Below are positions 1 through 7,691 of a DNA stretch of 24,053 nucleotides, piece by piece. The position numbers and the translations under genes were made by a program. The DNA lies in contig DATGIF010000014.1 in NCBI GenBank assembly GCA_035295845.1, positions 1-24,053 of the forward strand. The letters run 5' to 3'. The DNA comes from Palsa-892 sp035295845. Its GTDB lineage: Bacteria > Pseudomonadota > Alphaproteobacteria > Rhizobiales > Xanthobacteraceae. The notes below the pieces were generated by a model. That model was not told the DNA's origin, did not search any database, and saw nothing but the letters and a program-made list of their open reading frames with translations. The first letter of the stretch is position 1, and every line of letters begins with the position of its first letter.

Positions 1-145
<145 letters not shown>

Positions 146-183
146 TCCGGAGTTAGCGGCCGCGCGCGCCGCTGGAGAAGACC

Positions 184-492
184 ATGAACGGCCAAAATAT
201 CCGGATCCGCCTGAAGGCGTTCGATCACCGAATTCTCGACGCCTCGACGAAGGAAATCGTGGCGACGGCGAAGCGCACCGGCGCGCAGGTGCGCGGACCC
301 ATTCCACTGCCGACGCGGATCGAGAAGTTCACGGTGAACCGCTCGCCGCACATCGACAAGAAGAGCCGCGAACAATTCGAGATGCGCACCCACAAGCGGC
401 TCCTCGATATCGTCGATCCGACGCCGCAAACGGTGGACGCGCTGATGAAACTGGATCTCGCCGCCGGCGTCGACGTCGAGATCAAGCTCTGA
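184..492 (+). CDS. rpsJ: 30S ribosomal protein S10
   Basis: S10 is a small-subunit head protein that also acts as NusE in transcription antitermination. The 102 residues match the normal S10 length. Residues 37-72 hold the family signature, with RGPIPLP, RSPHIDKKS and FEMRTHKR. The ATG at 184 has a GGAG Shine-Dalgarno at 174-177. It opens the S10 block between tuf and rplC, with 19 nt to the rplC start. No unusual residues or codon use were noticed. Confidence 0.98.
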   Translation: MNGQNIRIRLKAFDHRILDASTKEIVATAKRTGAQVRGPIPLPTRIEKFTVNRSPHIDKKSREQFEMRTHKRLLDIVDPTPQTVDALMKLDLAAGVDVEIKL

Positions 493-511
493 GGAAGAAG
501 AGAGAAGGCCA

Positions 512-1342
512 ATGCGCTCCGGCGTGATTGCACAAAAGCTCGGCATGACCCGCATCTTCTCGGATGCGGGCGAGCACGTGCCTGTCACCGTGCTCAAGCT
601 CGACAATTGCCAGGTGATCGGCCACCGCACGGCGGAGAAGAACGGCTATGTCGCGATTCAGCTCGGCGCGGGCTCGCGCAAGGCGAAGAACGTATCGCAA
701 GCAATGCGCGGGAATTTCGCCGCCGCCAAGGTCGAACCGAAGGCGAAAATCGTCGAATTCCGCGTGCCGGCCGATGCGCTGATCCCGGTGGGCTCGGAAC
801 TGATGGCCGATCATTTCGTCGTCGGCCAGTTCGTCGACGTCACCGGCACTTCGATCGGCAAGGGCTTCGCCGGCGCCATGAAGCGGCATAATTTCGGCGG
901 CCTGCGCGCTTCCCACGGCGTTTCGATCTCGCACCGCTCGCATGGCTCGACCGGCGGCCGTCAGGACCCGGGCAAGGTGTTCAAGAACAAGAAGATGGCC
1001 GGTCACATGGGCGACCGGCGCGTGACGACGCTCAACCTCAAGGTCGTGCGCACCGATCCCGCGCGCGGGCTACTTCTGGTGCAGGGCGCCGTGCCCGGCG
1101 CCGATGGCGGCTGGATCACGGTGCGCGATGCGGTGAAGCAGCCGCTGCCGAAGGACGCGCCGAAGCCCGGCAAGTTTCTCGCGCCGGGCGAGGCGCGCCC
1201 CGCGCACGTGCCGGTGGCGCCGCCGCCGGTGAAGAAGGCCGATGCGCCCGCGCCGAAGGATGCGAGGGGCGCGAAGAAGGGGGCGAAACCCGCAGCGGCG
1301 AAGCCCGCCGCCGGCAAGCCGAAAGGCGGAGGGAAGAAGTAA
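512..1342 (+). CDS. rplC: 50S ribosomal protein L3 with long basic C-terminal tail
   Basis: L3 is an early 23S-binding protein whose extended loop reaches toward the peptidyl transferase centre. The start MRSGVIAQKLGMTRIF and the central GTSIGKGF, GSTGGRQDPG and KMAGHMG motifs (residues 113-167) are diagnostic. Gln151 sits where E. coli L3 Gln150 is methylated by PrmB; that correspondence is an alignment by eye. The protein has 276 residues, against roughly 210-240 for most bacterial L3. From about residue 213 it is a Pro/Ala/Lys low-complexity tail. A GGAAGAAGAGAGAAGG purine tract precedes ATG 512. The stop overlaps the rplD start by one base. Confidence 0.98.
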   Translation: MRSGVIAQKLGMTRIFSDAGEHVPVTVLKLDNCQVIGHRTAEKNGYVAIQLGAGSRKAKNVSQAMRGNFAAAKVEPKAKIVEFRVPADALIPVGSELMADHFVVGQFVDVTGTSIGKGFAGAMKRHNFGGLRASHGVSISHRSHGSTGGRQDPGKVFKNKKMAGHMGDRRVTTLNLKVVRTDPARGLLLVQGAVPGADGGWITVRDAVKQPLPKDAPKPGKFLAPGEARPAHVPVAPPPVKKADAPAPKDARGAKKGAKPAAAKPAAGKPKGGGKK

Positions 1343-1962
1343 TGGAACTTCAGCTCACCAGCCTCGACGGCAAGAAGGGCGGATCGGTCAAGCTGTCGGA
1401 CGCGATCTTCGGCCTGGAGCCGCGTCCCGATCTCATTCACCGCTGCATTGTGTGGCAGCTCGCCAAGCGCCGCGCCGGCACCCACAAGGTGAAGAACCGC
1501 GCCGAAATCTGGCGCACGGGCAAGAAGATGTACGCGCAGAAGGGCACCGGTAACGCCCGCCACGGCTCGGCGCGCGTGCCGCAATTCCGCGGCGGCGGCC
1601 GCGCCTTCGGCCCGCTCGTACGCAGCCACGAGGTTGGCCTGCCGAAGAAAGTGCGGGCGCTCGCGCTGAAGCACGCGCTGTCGGCAAAGGCAAAAAGCGC
1701 CGACCTCATCGTGGTCGAGGATCTGAAGCTGAAGGACGCGAAAACGAGCACGCTCGGCGAGCAGCTCGAGAAGCTCGGGCTTTCAAGCGCGCTGGTGATC
1801 GACGGCGCCGAGGTCGAGCGGAGCTTCAGGTTGGCCGCGCGCAACATTCCGCATGTCGACGTGCTGCCGGTCGTCGGCATCAACGTCTACGACATTCTTC
1901 GCCGCAACAAGCTCGTGCTGACGAAAGCCGCGGTCGATGCGCTGGAGGCGCGCTTCAAATGA
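1342..1962 (+). CDS. rplD: 50S ribosomal protein L4 (uL4)
   Basis: L4 binds 23S rRNA domain I, and its long loop lines the exit tunnel. Residues 59-92 form the basic, Gly-rich loop (TGKKMYAQKGTG, QFRGGGRAFGP) typical of L4, and the C-terminal half is the usual alpha/beta fold. The 206-residue length is normal. It starts in the overlap TAATG with rplC and ends in an ATGA overlap with rplW, so the three are translationally coupled. In E. coli L4 also represses the S10 operon. The operon promoter region is outside this window, so such control cannot be judged here. Confidence 0.98.
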   Translation: MELQLTSLDGKKGGSVKLSDAIFGLEPRPDLIHRCIVWQLAKRRAGTHKVKNRAEIWRTGKKMYAQKGTGNARHGSARVPQFRGGGRAFGPLVRSHEVGLPKKVRALALKHALSAKAKSADLIVVEDLKLKDAKTSTLGEQLEKLGLSSALVIDGAEVERSFRLAARNIPHVDVLPVVGINVYDILRRNKLVLTKAAVDALEARFK

Positions 1963-2267
1963 GCAAGACGCCCCTCAAGGACCCGCGCTACTACGACGTG
2001 ATTCTGTCGCCGGCGATCACCGAAAAGGCGACCGCCGCCTCCGAGCACAATCAGGTCGTGTTCAAGGTCGCGCTCGCGGCGACCAAGCCCGAGATCAAGG
2101 AAGCGGTCGAAAAGCTCTTCGACGTGAAGGTGAAGCGCGTCAACACGCTCGTGCGCAAAGGCAAGATGCGGGTCTTCCGCGGCACGCGCGCGCGGTTGAG
2201 CGACACGAAAAAAGCGGTCGTGACCCTCGAAGAGGGCCACTCGATCGACGTGACCACCGGGCTATGA
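1959..2267 (+). CDS. rplW: 50S ribosomal protein L23
   Basis: L23 sits at the tunnel exit and is the docking site for trigger factor and SRP. The 102-residue protein has the expected elements: YYDVILSPAITEKA near the N-terminus, KLFDVKVKRVNT at residues 52-63, then a basic loop (RKGKMRVFRGTRAR). The ATG is inside an ATGA overlap with the rplD stop, implying reinitiation. Only 13 nt separate its stop from rplB. Length and motifs are ordinary for a bacterial L23. Confidence 0.97.
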   Translation: MSKTPLKDPRYYDVILSPAITEKATAASEHNQVVFKVALAATKPEIKEAVEKLFDVKVKRVNTLVRKGKMRVFRGTRARLSDTKKAVVTLEEGHSIDVTTGL

Positions 2268-2280
2268 GCGGGGATCGGCG

Positions 2281-3120
2281 ATGGCACTGAAAACCTATAA
2301 GCCCGCGACCCCGAGCCTCCGTCAGCTCGTGCTCGTCGATCGCGAGGGCCTGTGGAAGGGAAAACCCGTCAAGGCGCTCACCGAGGGCAAGATTTCCACG
2401 GGCGCGCGCAACCATTTCGGCCGCATCACCGTCCGCTTCCGCGGCGGCGGCCACAAGCGAGCGCTACGCACGGTCGATTTCAAGCGCCGCAAGCACGATA
2501 TGCCGGCGACGGTGGAACGGCTCGAATACGATCCGAACCGCACCGGTTTCCTGGCGCTCCTGAAATACGCCGACGGCGAGATGTCTTACATTCTCGCGCC
2601 GCAACGCGTGGCGCCGGGCGACGTGCTCGTCGCGGGCGAGAACGTGGACGTGAAGGCGGGCAACGCCATGCCGCTCGAAAACATGCCGGTCGGCACCATC
2701 GTCCACAACATCGAGCTCAAGATCGGCAAGGGCGGACAGCTCGCGCGCTCGGCCGGCACCTACGCGCAGATCGTCGGCCGCGACCGTGGCTATTGCATCG
2801 TTCGCTTGAATTCCGGCGAGCAGCGCTTCGTGCACGGACGCTGCTTTGCGACCGTCGGCGCGGTTTCCAACCCCGATCACATGAACATTTCGATCGGCAA
2901 GGCCGGCCGCAACCGCTGGAAGGGCTGGAAGCCGCACAATCGCGGCGTGTCGATGAACCCGGTCGACCATCCGCATGGCGGCGGCGAAGGCCGCACCTCG
3001 GGCGGCCGGCATCCGGTTTCGCCCTGGGGCTTCCCGACCAAGGGCAAGAAGACGCGCAAGAACAAGCGCACCAGTAAATTCATCGTGTCGAGCCGGCACG
3101 CGAAGAAGCAGAAGGTTTGA
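2281..3120 (+). CDS. rplB: 50S ribosomal protein L2
   Basis: L2 is a core large-subunit protein needed for subunit joining and peptidyl transferase assembly. The 279 residues match the family length. The conserved MNPVDHPHGGGEGR segment is at residues 225-238, with His230 at the place of the functionally important E. coli His229. RFRGGGHKR (52-60) and the basic C-terminal tail (KKTRKNKRTSKF) are also typical. ATG 2281 follows a weak GGGG/GGCG purine stretch. The junction to rpsS is 10 nt and contains a GAGGAG Shine-Dalgarno. Confidence 0.98.
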   Translation: MALKTYKPATPSLRQLVLVDREGLWKGKPVKALTEGKISTGARNHFGRITVRFRGGGHKRALRTVDFKRRKHDMPATVERLEYDPNRTGFLALLKYADGEMSYILAPQRVAPGDVLVAGENVDVKAGNAMPLENMPVGTIVHNIELKIGKGGQLARSAGTYAQIVGRDRGYCIVRLNSGEQRFVHGRCFATVGAVSNPDHMNISIGKAGRNRWKGWKPHNRGVSMNPVDHPHGGGEGRTSGGRHPVSPWGFPTKGKKTRKNKRTSKFIVSSRHAKKQKV

Positions 3121-3130
3121 GGAGTTTCTG

Positions 3131-3499
3131 ATGCCCCGCTCGGTATGGAAGGGTCCTTTCGTCGACGGCTATCTCCTGAAGAAGGCCGATGCCGCGCGTT
3201 CGTCGGGCCGCTCGGAAGTGATCAAGATCTGGAGCCGCCGCTCGACGATCCTACCGCAATTCGTGGGGCTCACTTTCGGCGTCTACAACGGCCAGAAGCA
3301 CATTCCGGTTTACGTCACCGAAGACATGGTCGGTCACAAGTTCGGCGAGTTCTCGCCGACGCGGATCTTCCAGGGCCATTCGGCGGTCGGCGACCGCGCG
3401 GCCAAGAAAGAGGGCGCGGCACCCGCGCCGAAGGCCGGGCCGGGCGCTGCGGCGCCGGCGGCAGCAGCTCCTGCCGCGGCGCCCAGCAAGGCGAGCTAG
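3131..3499 (+). CDS. rpsS: 30S ribosomal protein S19 with Ala/Pro-rich C-terminal extension
   Basis: S19 is located in the 30S head and works with S13. The start MPRSVWKGPFVDGYLLKK and the signature GHKFGEFSPTRIFQGH (residues 68-83) identify it. ATG 3131 is chosen over in-frame upstream codons because it has a GAGGAG Shine-Dalgarno at 3119-3124 and gives the conserved N-terminus. The 122 residues exceed the usual 92 or so. Residues 93-122 are almost only Ala, Pro, Gly and Lys. The tail reads in frame to the stop with no sign of frameshift. Nine nt separate it from rplV. Confidence 0.97.
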   Translation: MPRSVWKGPFVDGYLLKKADAARSSGRSEVIKIWSRRSTILPQFVGLTFGVYNGQKHIPVYVTEDMVGHKFGEFSPTRIFQGHSAVGDRAAKKEGAAPAPKAGPGAAAPAAAAPAAAPSKAS

Positions 3500-3508
3500 A
3501 GGTTTACG

Positions 3509-3916
3509 ATGGGCAAGGCCGCAAGAGCACGCGTGCTCAAGGATAACGAGGCGAAAGCGATTTCGCGCATGCTGCGCGTGTCGCCGCAGAAGCTCGGCCT
3601 CGTCGCGGGCCTCATCCGCGGCAAGAAGGTCGCGACCGCGCTCGCCGATCTGCAGTTTTCGCGCAAGCGCATCGCGGGCGACGTGAAGAAGTGTCTCGAA
3701 TCCGCGATCGCCAACGCCGAGAACAATCACGACCTCGACGTCGACGATCTTGTCGTCGCGGAAGCGCATGTCGGCAAGGCGTTCGTGATCAAGCGCTGGA
3801 CGCCGCGCGGCCGCGGCAAGTCGGGACGCATTTTCAGGCCGTTCTCGAACCTCACCATCGTCGTTCGCGAGGAAGAAGAGAAGAAGCAAGCGCAGAAGCA
3901 GAAGGAAAAAGCCTGA
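3509..3916 (+). CDS. rplV: 50S ribosomal protein L22
   Basis: L22 binds all 23S domains and, with L4, forms the tunnel constriction. The core runs from about residue 13 (AKAISRMLRVSPQKLGLVAG) through the beta-hairpin KRWTPRGRGKSGRIF (95-109). The 135-residue length includes a short N-terminal extension and a charged tail of Glu, Lys and Gln from residue 121. The start at 3509 follows GAGG at 3500-3503. Its stop overlaps the rpsC ATG by one base (TGATG). Macrolide-resistance changes in other bacteria map to this hairpin; no such change is claimed here. Confidence 0.97.
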   Translation: MGKAARARVLKDNEAKAISRMLRVSPQKLGLVAGLIRGKKVATALADLQFSRKRIAGDVKKCLESAIANAENNHDLDVDDLVVAEAHVGKAFVIKRWTPRGRGKSGRIFRPFSNLTIVVREEEEKKQAQKQKEKA

Positions 3917-4620
3917 TGGGTCAGAAGGTCAATCCGATCGGCTTGCGGCTCGGCATCAACCGCACCTGGGACTCGCGCTGGTTCGCGGGCAAGGGCGAGT
4001 ATGGCCGGCTCCTGCATGAGGACATCAAAATCCGCAATTTCCTGATGACGCATTTGAAGCAGGCGGCCGTCGCCAAGATCATCATCGAGCGCCCGCACAA
4101 GAAGTGCCGCGTCACGATCCATTCGGCGCGGCCGGGCGTCGTCATCGGCAAGAAGGGCGCCGACATCGACAAGTTGCGCAAGCAAGTGGCGAAGATGACC
4201 GACTCGGAAGTCATCATCAATATCGTCGAAATCCGCAAGCCGGAGATCGATGCGAAGCTCGTCGCCGAATCGATCGCGCAGCAGCTCGAGCGTCGCGTCG
4301 CCTTCCGCCGCGCGATGAAGCGCGCGGTGCAGTCGGCGATGCGCTTGGGCGCCGAAGGCATCCGCATCAATTGCGGCGGCCGGCTCGGCGGCAACGAGAT
4401 CGCGCGCATGGAGTGGTACCGCGAGGGCCGCGTGCCCCTGCATACGCTTCGCGCCGACGTCGATTACGGCACGGCGACCGCGTTCACCACCTACGGCACC
4501 TGCGGCGTCAAGGTGTGGATCTTCAAGGGCGAGATCCTTGAACACGATCCGATGGCGCAGGACAAGCGCCTTGCCGAAAGCGAGAGCGGCGGCCGTCACC
4601 GTCCGCGCGACGCGGCGTAA
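3916..4620 (+). CDS. rpsC: 30S ribosomal protein S3
   Basis: S3 lies at the mRNA entry channel. The start GQKVNPIGLRLG is invariant in the family. A type-2 KH domain carries the GxxG loop in VVIGKKGADI (about residues 74-83), and the C-terminal domain carries GRLGGNEIAR and TYGTCGVKVWI. The 234 residues are normal for S3. The ATG shares its first base with the rplV stop, so translation is coupled. An in-frame reading could extend upstream to 3691, but that would run through rplV in another frame and lacks the conserved N-terminus. Confidence 0.98.
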   Translation: MGQKVNPIGLRLGINRTWDSRWFAGKGEYGRLLHEDIKIRNFLMTHLKQAAVAKIIIERPHKKCRVTIHSARPGVVIGKKGADIDKLRKQVAKMTDSEVIINIVEIRKPEIDAKLVAESIAQQLERRVAFRRAMKRAVQSAMRLGAEGIRINCGGRLGGNEIARMEWYREGRVPLHTLRADVDYGTATAFTTYGTCGVKVWIFKGEILEHDPMAQDKRLAESESGGRHRPRDAA

Positions 4621-4635
4621 CGAAGGTCCAGAGCG

Positions 4636-5046
4636 ATGTTGCAACCGACCCGCACCAAGTTCCGCAAGCAATTCAAGGGCCGCATCCACGGCACCGCGAA
4701 GGGCGGCACCGGGCTTTCCTTCGGCGAATACGGACTGAAGGCGCTCGAGCCCGAGCGCGTCACCGCGCGCCAGATCGAGGCCGCGCGCCGCGCCATCACG
4801 CACCACATGAAGCGCGCGGGCCGGGTGTGGATTCTCGTCTTCCCGGACGTGCCGATCTCGAAGAAGCCCACCGAAGTCCGCATGGGCAAGGGCAAGGGCC
4901 AGCCCGAGTGGTGGGCGGCGAAGGTGAAGCCCGGGCGCATCATGTTCGAGGTCGACGGCGTCGACGAGGAAACGGCGCGCGAGGCGATGCGCCTTGCCGC
5001 GGCGAAACTGCCGATCAGGACGCGCTTTGTCGCGCGCATCGGCTGA
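4636..5046 (+). CDS. rplP: 50S ribosomal protein L16
   Basis: L16 organises the A-site tRNA region of the 50S subunit. The 136-residue protein shows TKFRKQFKGR at the start, TARQIEAARRAITHHMKR in the middle, and PISKKPTEVRMGKGKGQPE followed by WAAKVKPGRIMFE, all hallmarks of uL16. Length is as expected. It starts 15 nt after rpsC and ends 10 nt before rpmC, within the canonical rpsC-rplP-rpmC order. Nothing odd was seen. Confidence 0.98.
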   Translation: MLQPTRTKFRKQFKGRIHGTAKGGTGLSFGEYGLKALEPERVTARQIEAARRAITHHMKRAGRVWILVFPDVPISKKPTEVRMGKGKGQPEWWAAKVKPGRIMFEVDGVDEETAREAMRLAAAKLPIRTRFVARIG

Positions 5047-5056
5047 GGGTAGGGCG

Positions 5057-5359
5057 ATGAAGATCGGCGACGTACGCGCAATGACACCCGACGAGGTCGA
5101 GGACAAGATCCTCGAACTCAAGAAGGAGCAGTTCAACCTGCGCTTCCAGCGGGCGACGGGCCAGCTCGAGAACACCTCGCGGGTGCGCGTGGTGCGCCGG
5201 GACATTGCGCAGCTGATGACGATTTCCTCCGAGCGGCGATTGGGAAAGACGATCGCGGCCAAGCCCTCGGCGCAAAAGCCCGCGAAAGAGAAGAAGCCGG
5301 CGGCGGAAAAGAAAGAAGCCGCGAAGCCCGCCGCCAAGGCGAAGAAGAAGGGCAAGTGA
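5057..5359 (+). CDS. rpmC: 50S ribosomal protein L29 with basic C-terminal extension
   Basis: L29 sits near the tunnel exit beside L23. The core, residues 1-65, is the usual two-helix hairpin with ELKKEQFNLRFQ and RVVRRDIAQ. Start 5057 is preferred over upstream in-frame codons because AGGG (5051-5054) precedes it and the standard N-terminus follows. Typical L29 has 60-70 residues; here there are 100, the last 35 being Lys, Ala, Pro and Glu. This is one of several tailed ribosomal proteins in the cluster. Eight nt follow before rpsQ. Confidence 0.96.
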   Translation: MKIGDVRAMTPDEVEDKILELKKEQFNLRFQRATGQLENTSRVRVVRRDIAQLMTISSERRLGKTIAAKPSAQKPAKEKKPAAEKKEAAKPAAKAKKKGK

Positions 5360-5367
5360 GGTAGTCC

Positions 5368-5661
5368 ATGCCGAAGCGCGTGCTCGAAGGCGTCGTGGTG
5401 AGCGACAAACAGAACAAGACGGTGACAGTGCTCGTCGAGCGCCGCTTCACGCATCCGCTTTTGCAGAAGACCGTCCGGCGCTCGAAAAAGTATCACGCGC
5501 ATGACGAAGAAAACGCCTGCAAAGTCGGCGACCTCGTGCGGATCGAGGAGCACAAGCCGATCTCGAGGACCAAGCGCTGGATCGTGCTCGGTGGCGCCAA
5601 TGTCGAGGCGACGGGCAGGGGAGAAGGAAAGAAGTCCGCCGGCAAGAAGAAGGCCGGCTAA
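5368..5661 (+). CDS. rpsQ: 30S ribosomal protein S17
   Basis: S17 is a primary 16S rRNA binder in the 30S body. The OB-fold core runs from residue 1 to about 78 with the start PKRVLEGVVVSDK and the signature GDLVRIEEHKPISRTKRW. The protein has 97 residues, about 15 more than a minimal S17. The excess is a Gly/Lys-rich tail (GRGEGKKSAGKKKAG). ATG 5368 follows GAGG at 5358-5361. The 24-nt gap to rplN carries a purine-rich stretch (GGAAGG) serving as its ribosome binding site. Confidence 0.97.
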   Translation: MPKRVLEGVVVSDKQNKTVTVLVERRFTHPLLQKTVRRSKKYHAHDEENACKVGDLVRIEEHKPISRTKRWIVLGGANVEATGRGEGKKSAGKKKAG

Positions 5662-5685
5662 AGCGGAATTTGGAAGGTTGATGCC

Positions 5686-6054
5686 ATGATCCAGATGCAA
5701 ACCAATCTCGACGTCGCCGACAATTCCGGCGCGCGCCGTGTCATGTGCATCAAGGTGCTCGGCGGCTCGAAGCGCAAATACGCCACCATCGGCGACGTGA
5801 TCGTCGTCTCGGTGAAGGAGGCGATCCCGCGCGGCCGCGTGAAAAAGGGCGAGGTGATGAAGGCGGTGATCGTCAGGATCGCCAAGGACATCCGCCGCCC
5901 CGACGGCTCGGTGATCCGCTTCGACCGCAACGCCGCGGTGCTCATCACCAACCAGATGGAGCCCGTGGGCACCCGCATCTTCGGTCCGGTTCCGCGCGAA
6001 TTGCGCGCGAAGAACCACATGAAGATCATTTCGCTCGCGCCGGAGGTGCTGTGA
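5686..6054 (+). CDS. rplN: 50S ribosomal protein L14
   Basis: L14 contributes to the intersubunit bridge and binds 23S rRNA near the sarcin-ricin region. The 122 residues begin MIQMQTNLDVADNSGAR and end FMKIISLAPEVL-like (KIISLAPEVL), both diagnostic. It is the first gene of what is the spc operon in E. coli. Here only 24 nt separate it from rpsQ with no promoter or terminator visible, so S10 and spc appear joined. Its stop overlaps the rplX ATG by one base. Confidence 0.98.
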   Translation: MIQMQTNLDVADNSGARRVMCIKVLGGSKRKYATIGDVIVVSVKEAIPRGRVKKGEVMKAVIVRIAKDIRRPDGSVIRFDRNAAVLITNQMEPVGTRIFGPVPRELRAKNHMKIISLAPEVL

Positions 6055-6371
6055 TGGCGGCGAAGATCAAGAAGGGCGACAAGGTCGTCGTAATCACGGG
6101 CCGCGACAAGGGCCGCACCGGCGAGGTGCTGGAGATTCATTTCGCCGCCCAGCGTGCGGTGGTGCGCGGCATCCATATGGTGCGCCGGCATCAGCGCCAG
6201 ACCGCGAAGCAGGAAGGCGGCATCATTTCGAAGGAAGCGAGCATCCACATTTCCAACATCGCGCTGGCCGACCCCAAAGGGGGTAAGCCGACGCGCGTCG
6301 GATTCAAGATCCTGAACGACGGGACGAAGGTTCGCGTCGCCAGACGTTCGGGGGAGCAGATCGATGGCTGA
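6054..6371 (+). CDS. rplX: 50S ribosomal protein L24
   Basis: L24 initiates 50S assembly. The KOW motif lies at about residues 4-25 (KIKKGDKVVVITGRDKG), followed by GGIISKEASIHISN and a C-terminal RVGFKIL region. The 105-residue length is normal. The start is in a TGATG overlap with rplN. The 3' end overlaps rplE by 8 nt, because the rplE ATG at 6364 comes before the rplX TGA at 6369-6371. This is the longest overlap among the ribosomal genes here. Confidence 0.97.
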   Translation: MAAKIKKGDKVVVITGRDKGRTGEVLEIHFAAQRAVVRGIHMVRRHQRQTAKQEGGIISKEASIHISNIALADPKGGKPTRVGFKILNDGTKVRVARRSGEQIDG

Positions 6372-6918
6372 CAATTACGTTCCGCGCCTGAAGACCGAAT
6401 ACGAGAAGGTCATCCGTCCGAAGCTTGCGGAAGCGTTCGGCTATTCGAATCCGTTCGCCATTCCCGCGATCGAGAAGGTCGTGCTCAATATGGGTCTGGG
6501 CGAGGGCGCGTCCGACCAGAAAAAAGTGACGTCGGCCGCGAACGACCTCACGCTGATCGCGGGCCAAAAGGCGGTGGTGACGAAGGCACGCAAGGCGATC
6601 GCGAACTTCAAATTGCGCGAAAACATCGGCATCGGCGCGAAAGTCACGCTCCGCGGCCCGCGCATGTATGAGTTCATCGACAGGCTCGTGAACATCGCGC
6701 TGCCGCGCGTGCGCGACTTCCGCGGGCTCAATCCGAAGAGCTTCGACGGCCGGGGCAACTACACCTTCGGCCTCAAGGAGCACATCATTTTCCCGGAGAT
6801 CGACTTCGACAAGGCGGCCGAAATCTGGGGCATGGACATTACGGTCTGCACGACCGCAAAGACCGACGACGAAGCGCGCGCGCTTCTCGTCGCCTTCAAC
6901 TTTCCCTTCCGGCAGTGA
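6364..6918 (+). CDS. rplE: 50S ribosomal protein L5
   Basis: L5 is part of the 5S rRNP and contacts P-site tRNA. The 184 residues contain the expected IEKVVLNMGLGEG (about 36-48), a GQKAVVTKARKAIANFKLR block (about 69-87) and FDGRGNYTFGLKEHIIFPEI. Length is close to the usual 179. The start overlaps rplX by 8 nt; a GGGGGAG ribosome binding site lies inside the rplX 3' end. A 37-nt spacer with GGAGGAG follows before rpsN. Confidence 0.98.
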   Translation: MADNYVPRLKTEYEKVIRPKLAEAFGYSNPFAIPAIEKVVLNMGLGEGASDQKKVTSAANDLTLIAGQKAVVTKARKAIANFKLRENIGIGAKVTLRGPRMYEFIDRLVNIALPRVRDFRGLNPKSFDGRGNYTFGLKEHIIFPEIDFDKAAEIWGMDITVCTTAKTDDEARALLVAFNFPFRQ

Positions 6919-6955
6919 AGCAATCGCTTCAAACGCGGAGCAGGAGGAGCAGGAA

Positions 6956-7261
6956 ATGGCTAAGAAAAGCATGATCGAGAAGAACGAGATGCGGCGGCGG
7001 CTTGCGAAGAAATATGCGGGCAAGCGCCAGCGTCTGCGTGCGATCGTGAAGAACAAGAAGTTGCCGATCGAGGAACGCTTCGCGGCGGTCTTGAAGCTCG
7101 CGCAAGTGCCGCGCAATTCCGCCAAGGAGCGCATCCGCAACCGCTGCGAGATGACCGGCCGGCCGCGCGGCTATTACGGCAAATTGCGGCTTTCGCGCAT
7201 CGCGCTGCGCGAGCTCGGCTCGTCGGGCCAGATTCCCGGCCTCGTGAAATCGAGCTGGTAA
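6956..7261 (+). CDS. rpsN: 30S ribosomal protein S14, zinc-free long type
   Basis: S14 assembles late into the 30S head. The 101 residues and the lack of paired CxxC motifs place it in the long, zinc-independent class. Only one Cys is seen in NRCEMTGRPRG. The C-terminus LRELGSSGQIPGLVKSSW is the family end. ATG 6956 has a strong GGAGGAGCAGGA purine run upstream. It lies between rplE and rpsH, 12 nt before the latter, as in most proteobacterial spc operons. Confidence 0.97.
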   Translation: MAKKSMIEKNEMRRRLAKKYAGKRQRLRAIVKNKKLPIEERFAAVLKLAQVPRNSAKERIRNRCEMTGRPRGYYGKLRLSRIALRELGSSGQIPGLVKSSW

Positions 7262-7273
7262 GGAGGATCGGCC

Positions 7274-7672
7274 ATGTCCATGAACGATCCCATCGGCGAT
7301 ATGATTTCGCGCATCCGCAACGCCGCCATGCGCAACAAGGCGAGCGTGTCGACGCCCGGCTCGCGCTTCCGCGCGAGCGTCTTGGAAGTGCTGAAGACGG
7401 AAGGCTTCATCCGCGGCTTCTCGCAGACCGAGCACAAGGACGGCCGTACCGAATTCGAGATCGAGCTGAAATATTTCGACGGCGCGCCGGTGATCCGCGA
7501 GATCGCGCGCGTGTCGAAGCCGGGCCGCCGCGTCTACGCCTCGGTGAAGAATTTGCCGCGCATCAACAACGGTCTCGGCGTCGCAATCCTGTCGACGCCG
7601 AAGGGCGTGATGGCCGACCATGACGCGCGCGAGCAGAACGTCGGCGGCGAAATTCTCTGCACGGTATTCTGA
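7274..7672 (+). CDS. rpsH: 30S ribosomal protein S8
   Basis: S8 binds the central domain of 16S rRNA and in E. coli is the translational repressor of the spc operon. The protein starts NDPIGDMISRIRNA and ends VGGEILCTVF; RVYASVKNLPRINNGLGVAILSTPKG contains the RNA-binding part (quoted here in outline only: VYASVKNLPR and GLGVAILSTPKG). The 132-residue length is usual. The ATG follows AAGGAGG at 7260-7266, a near-ideal Shine-Dalgarno. Whether an S8-binding mimic exists near rplE was not resolved by eye. Confidence 0.98.
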   Translation: MSMNDPIGDMISRIRNAAMRNKASVSTPGSRFRASVLEVLKTEGFIRGFSQTEHKDGRTEFEIELKYFDGAPVIREIARVSKPGRRVYASVKNLPRINNGLGVAILSTPKGVMADHDAREQNVGGEILCTVF

Positions 7673-7691
7673 GGGAGCGGAGCGAGTCCTC

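Noticed and set aside
155..173. Hairpin between tuf and rpsJ as a terminator
   Set aside because: The stem is only six pairs and no T run follows; the next bases are the rpsJ ribosome binding site.
3727..6018. A 763-codon open frame on the minus strand across rplV-rplN
   Set aside because: It is antisense to six well-identified ribosomal genes. Long stop-free antisense frames arise from strong G/C third-position bias; its translation is rich in His, Arg, Asp and Leu with no recognisable domain.
7620..7691. Upstream in-frame start for rplF
   Set aside because: It would overlap rpsH and add residues not found in L6; MSKIGKRPV at 7692 is the conserved start.
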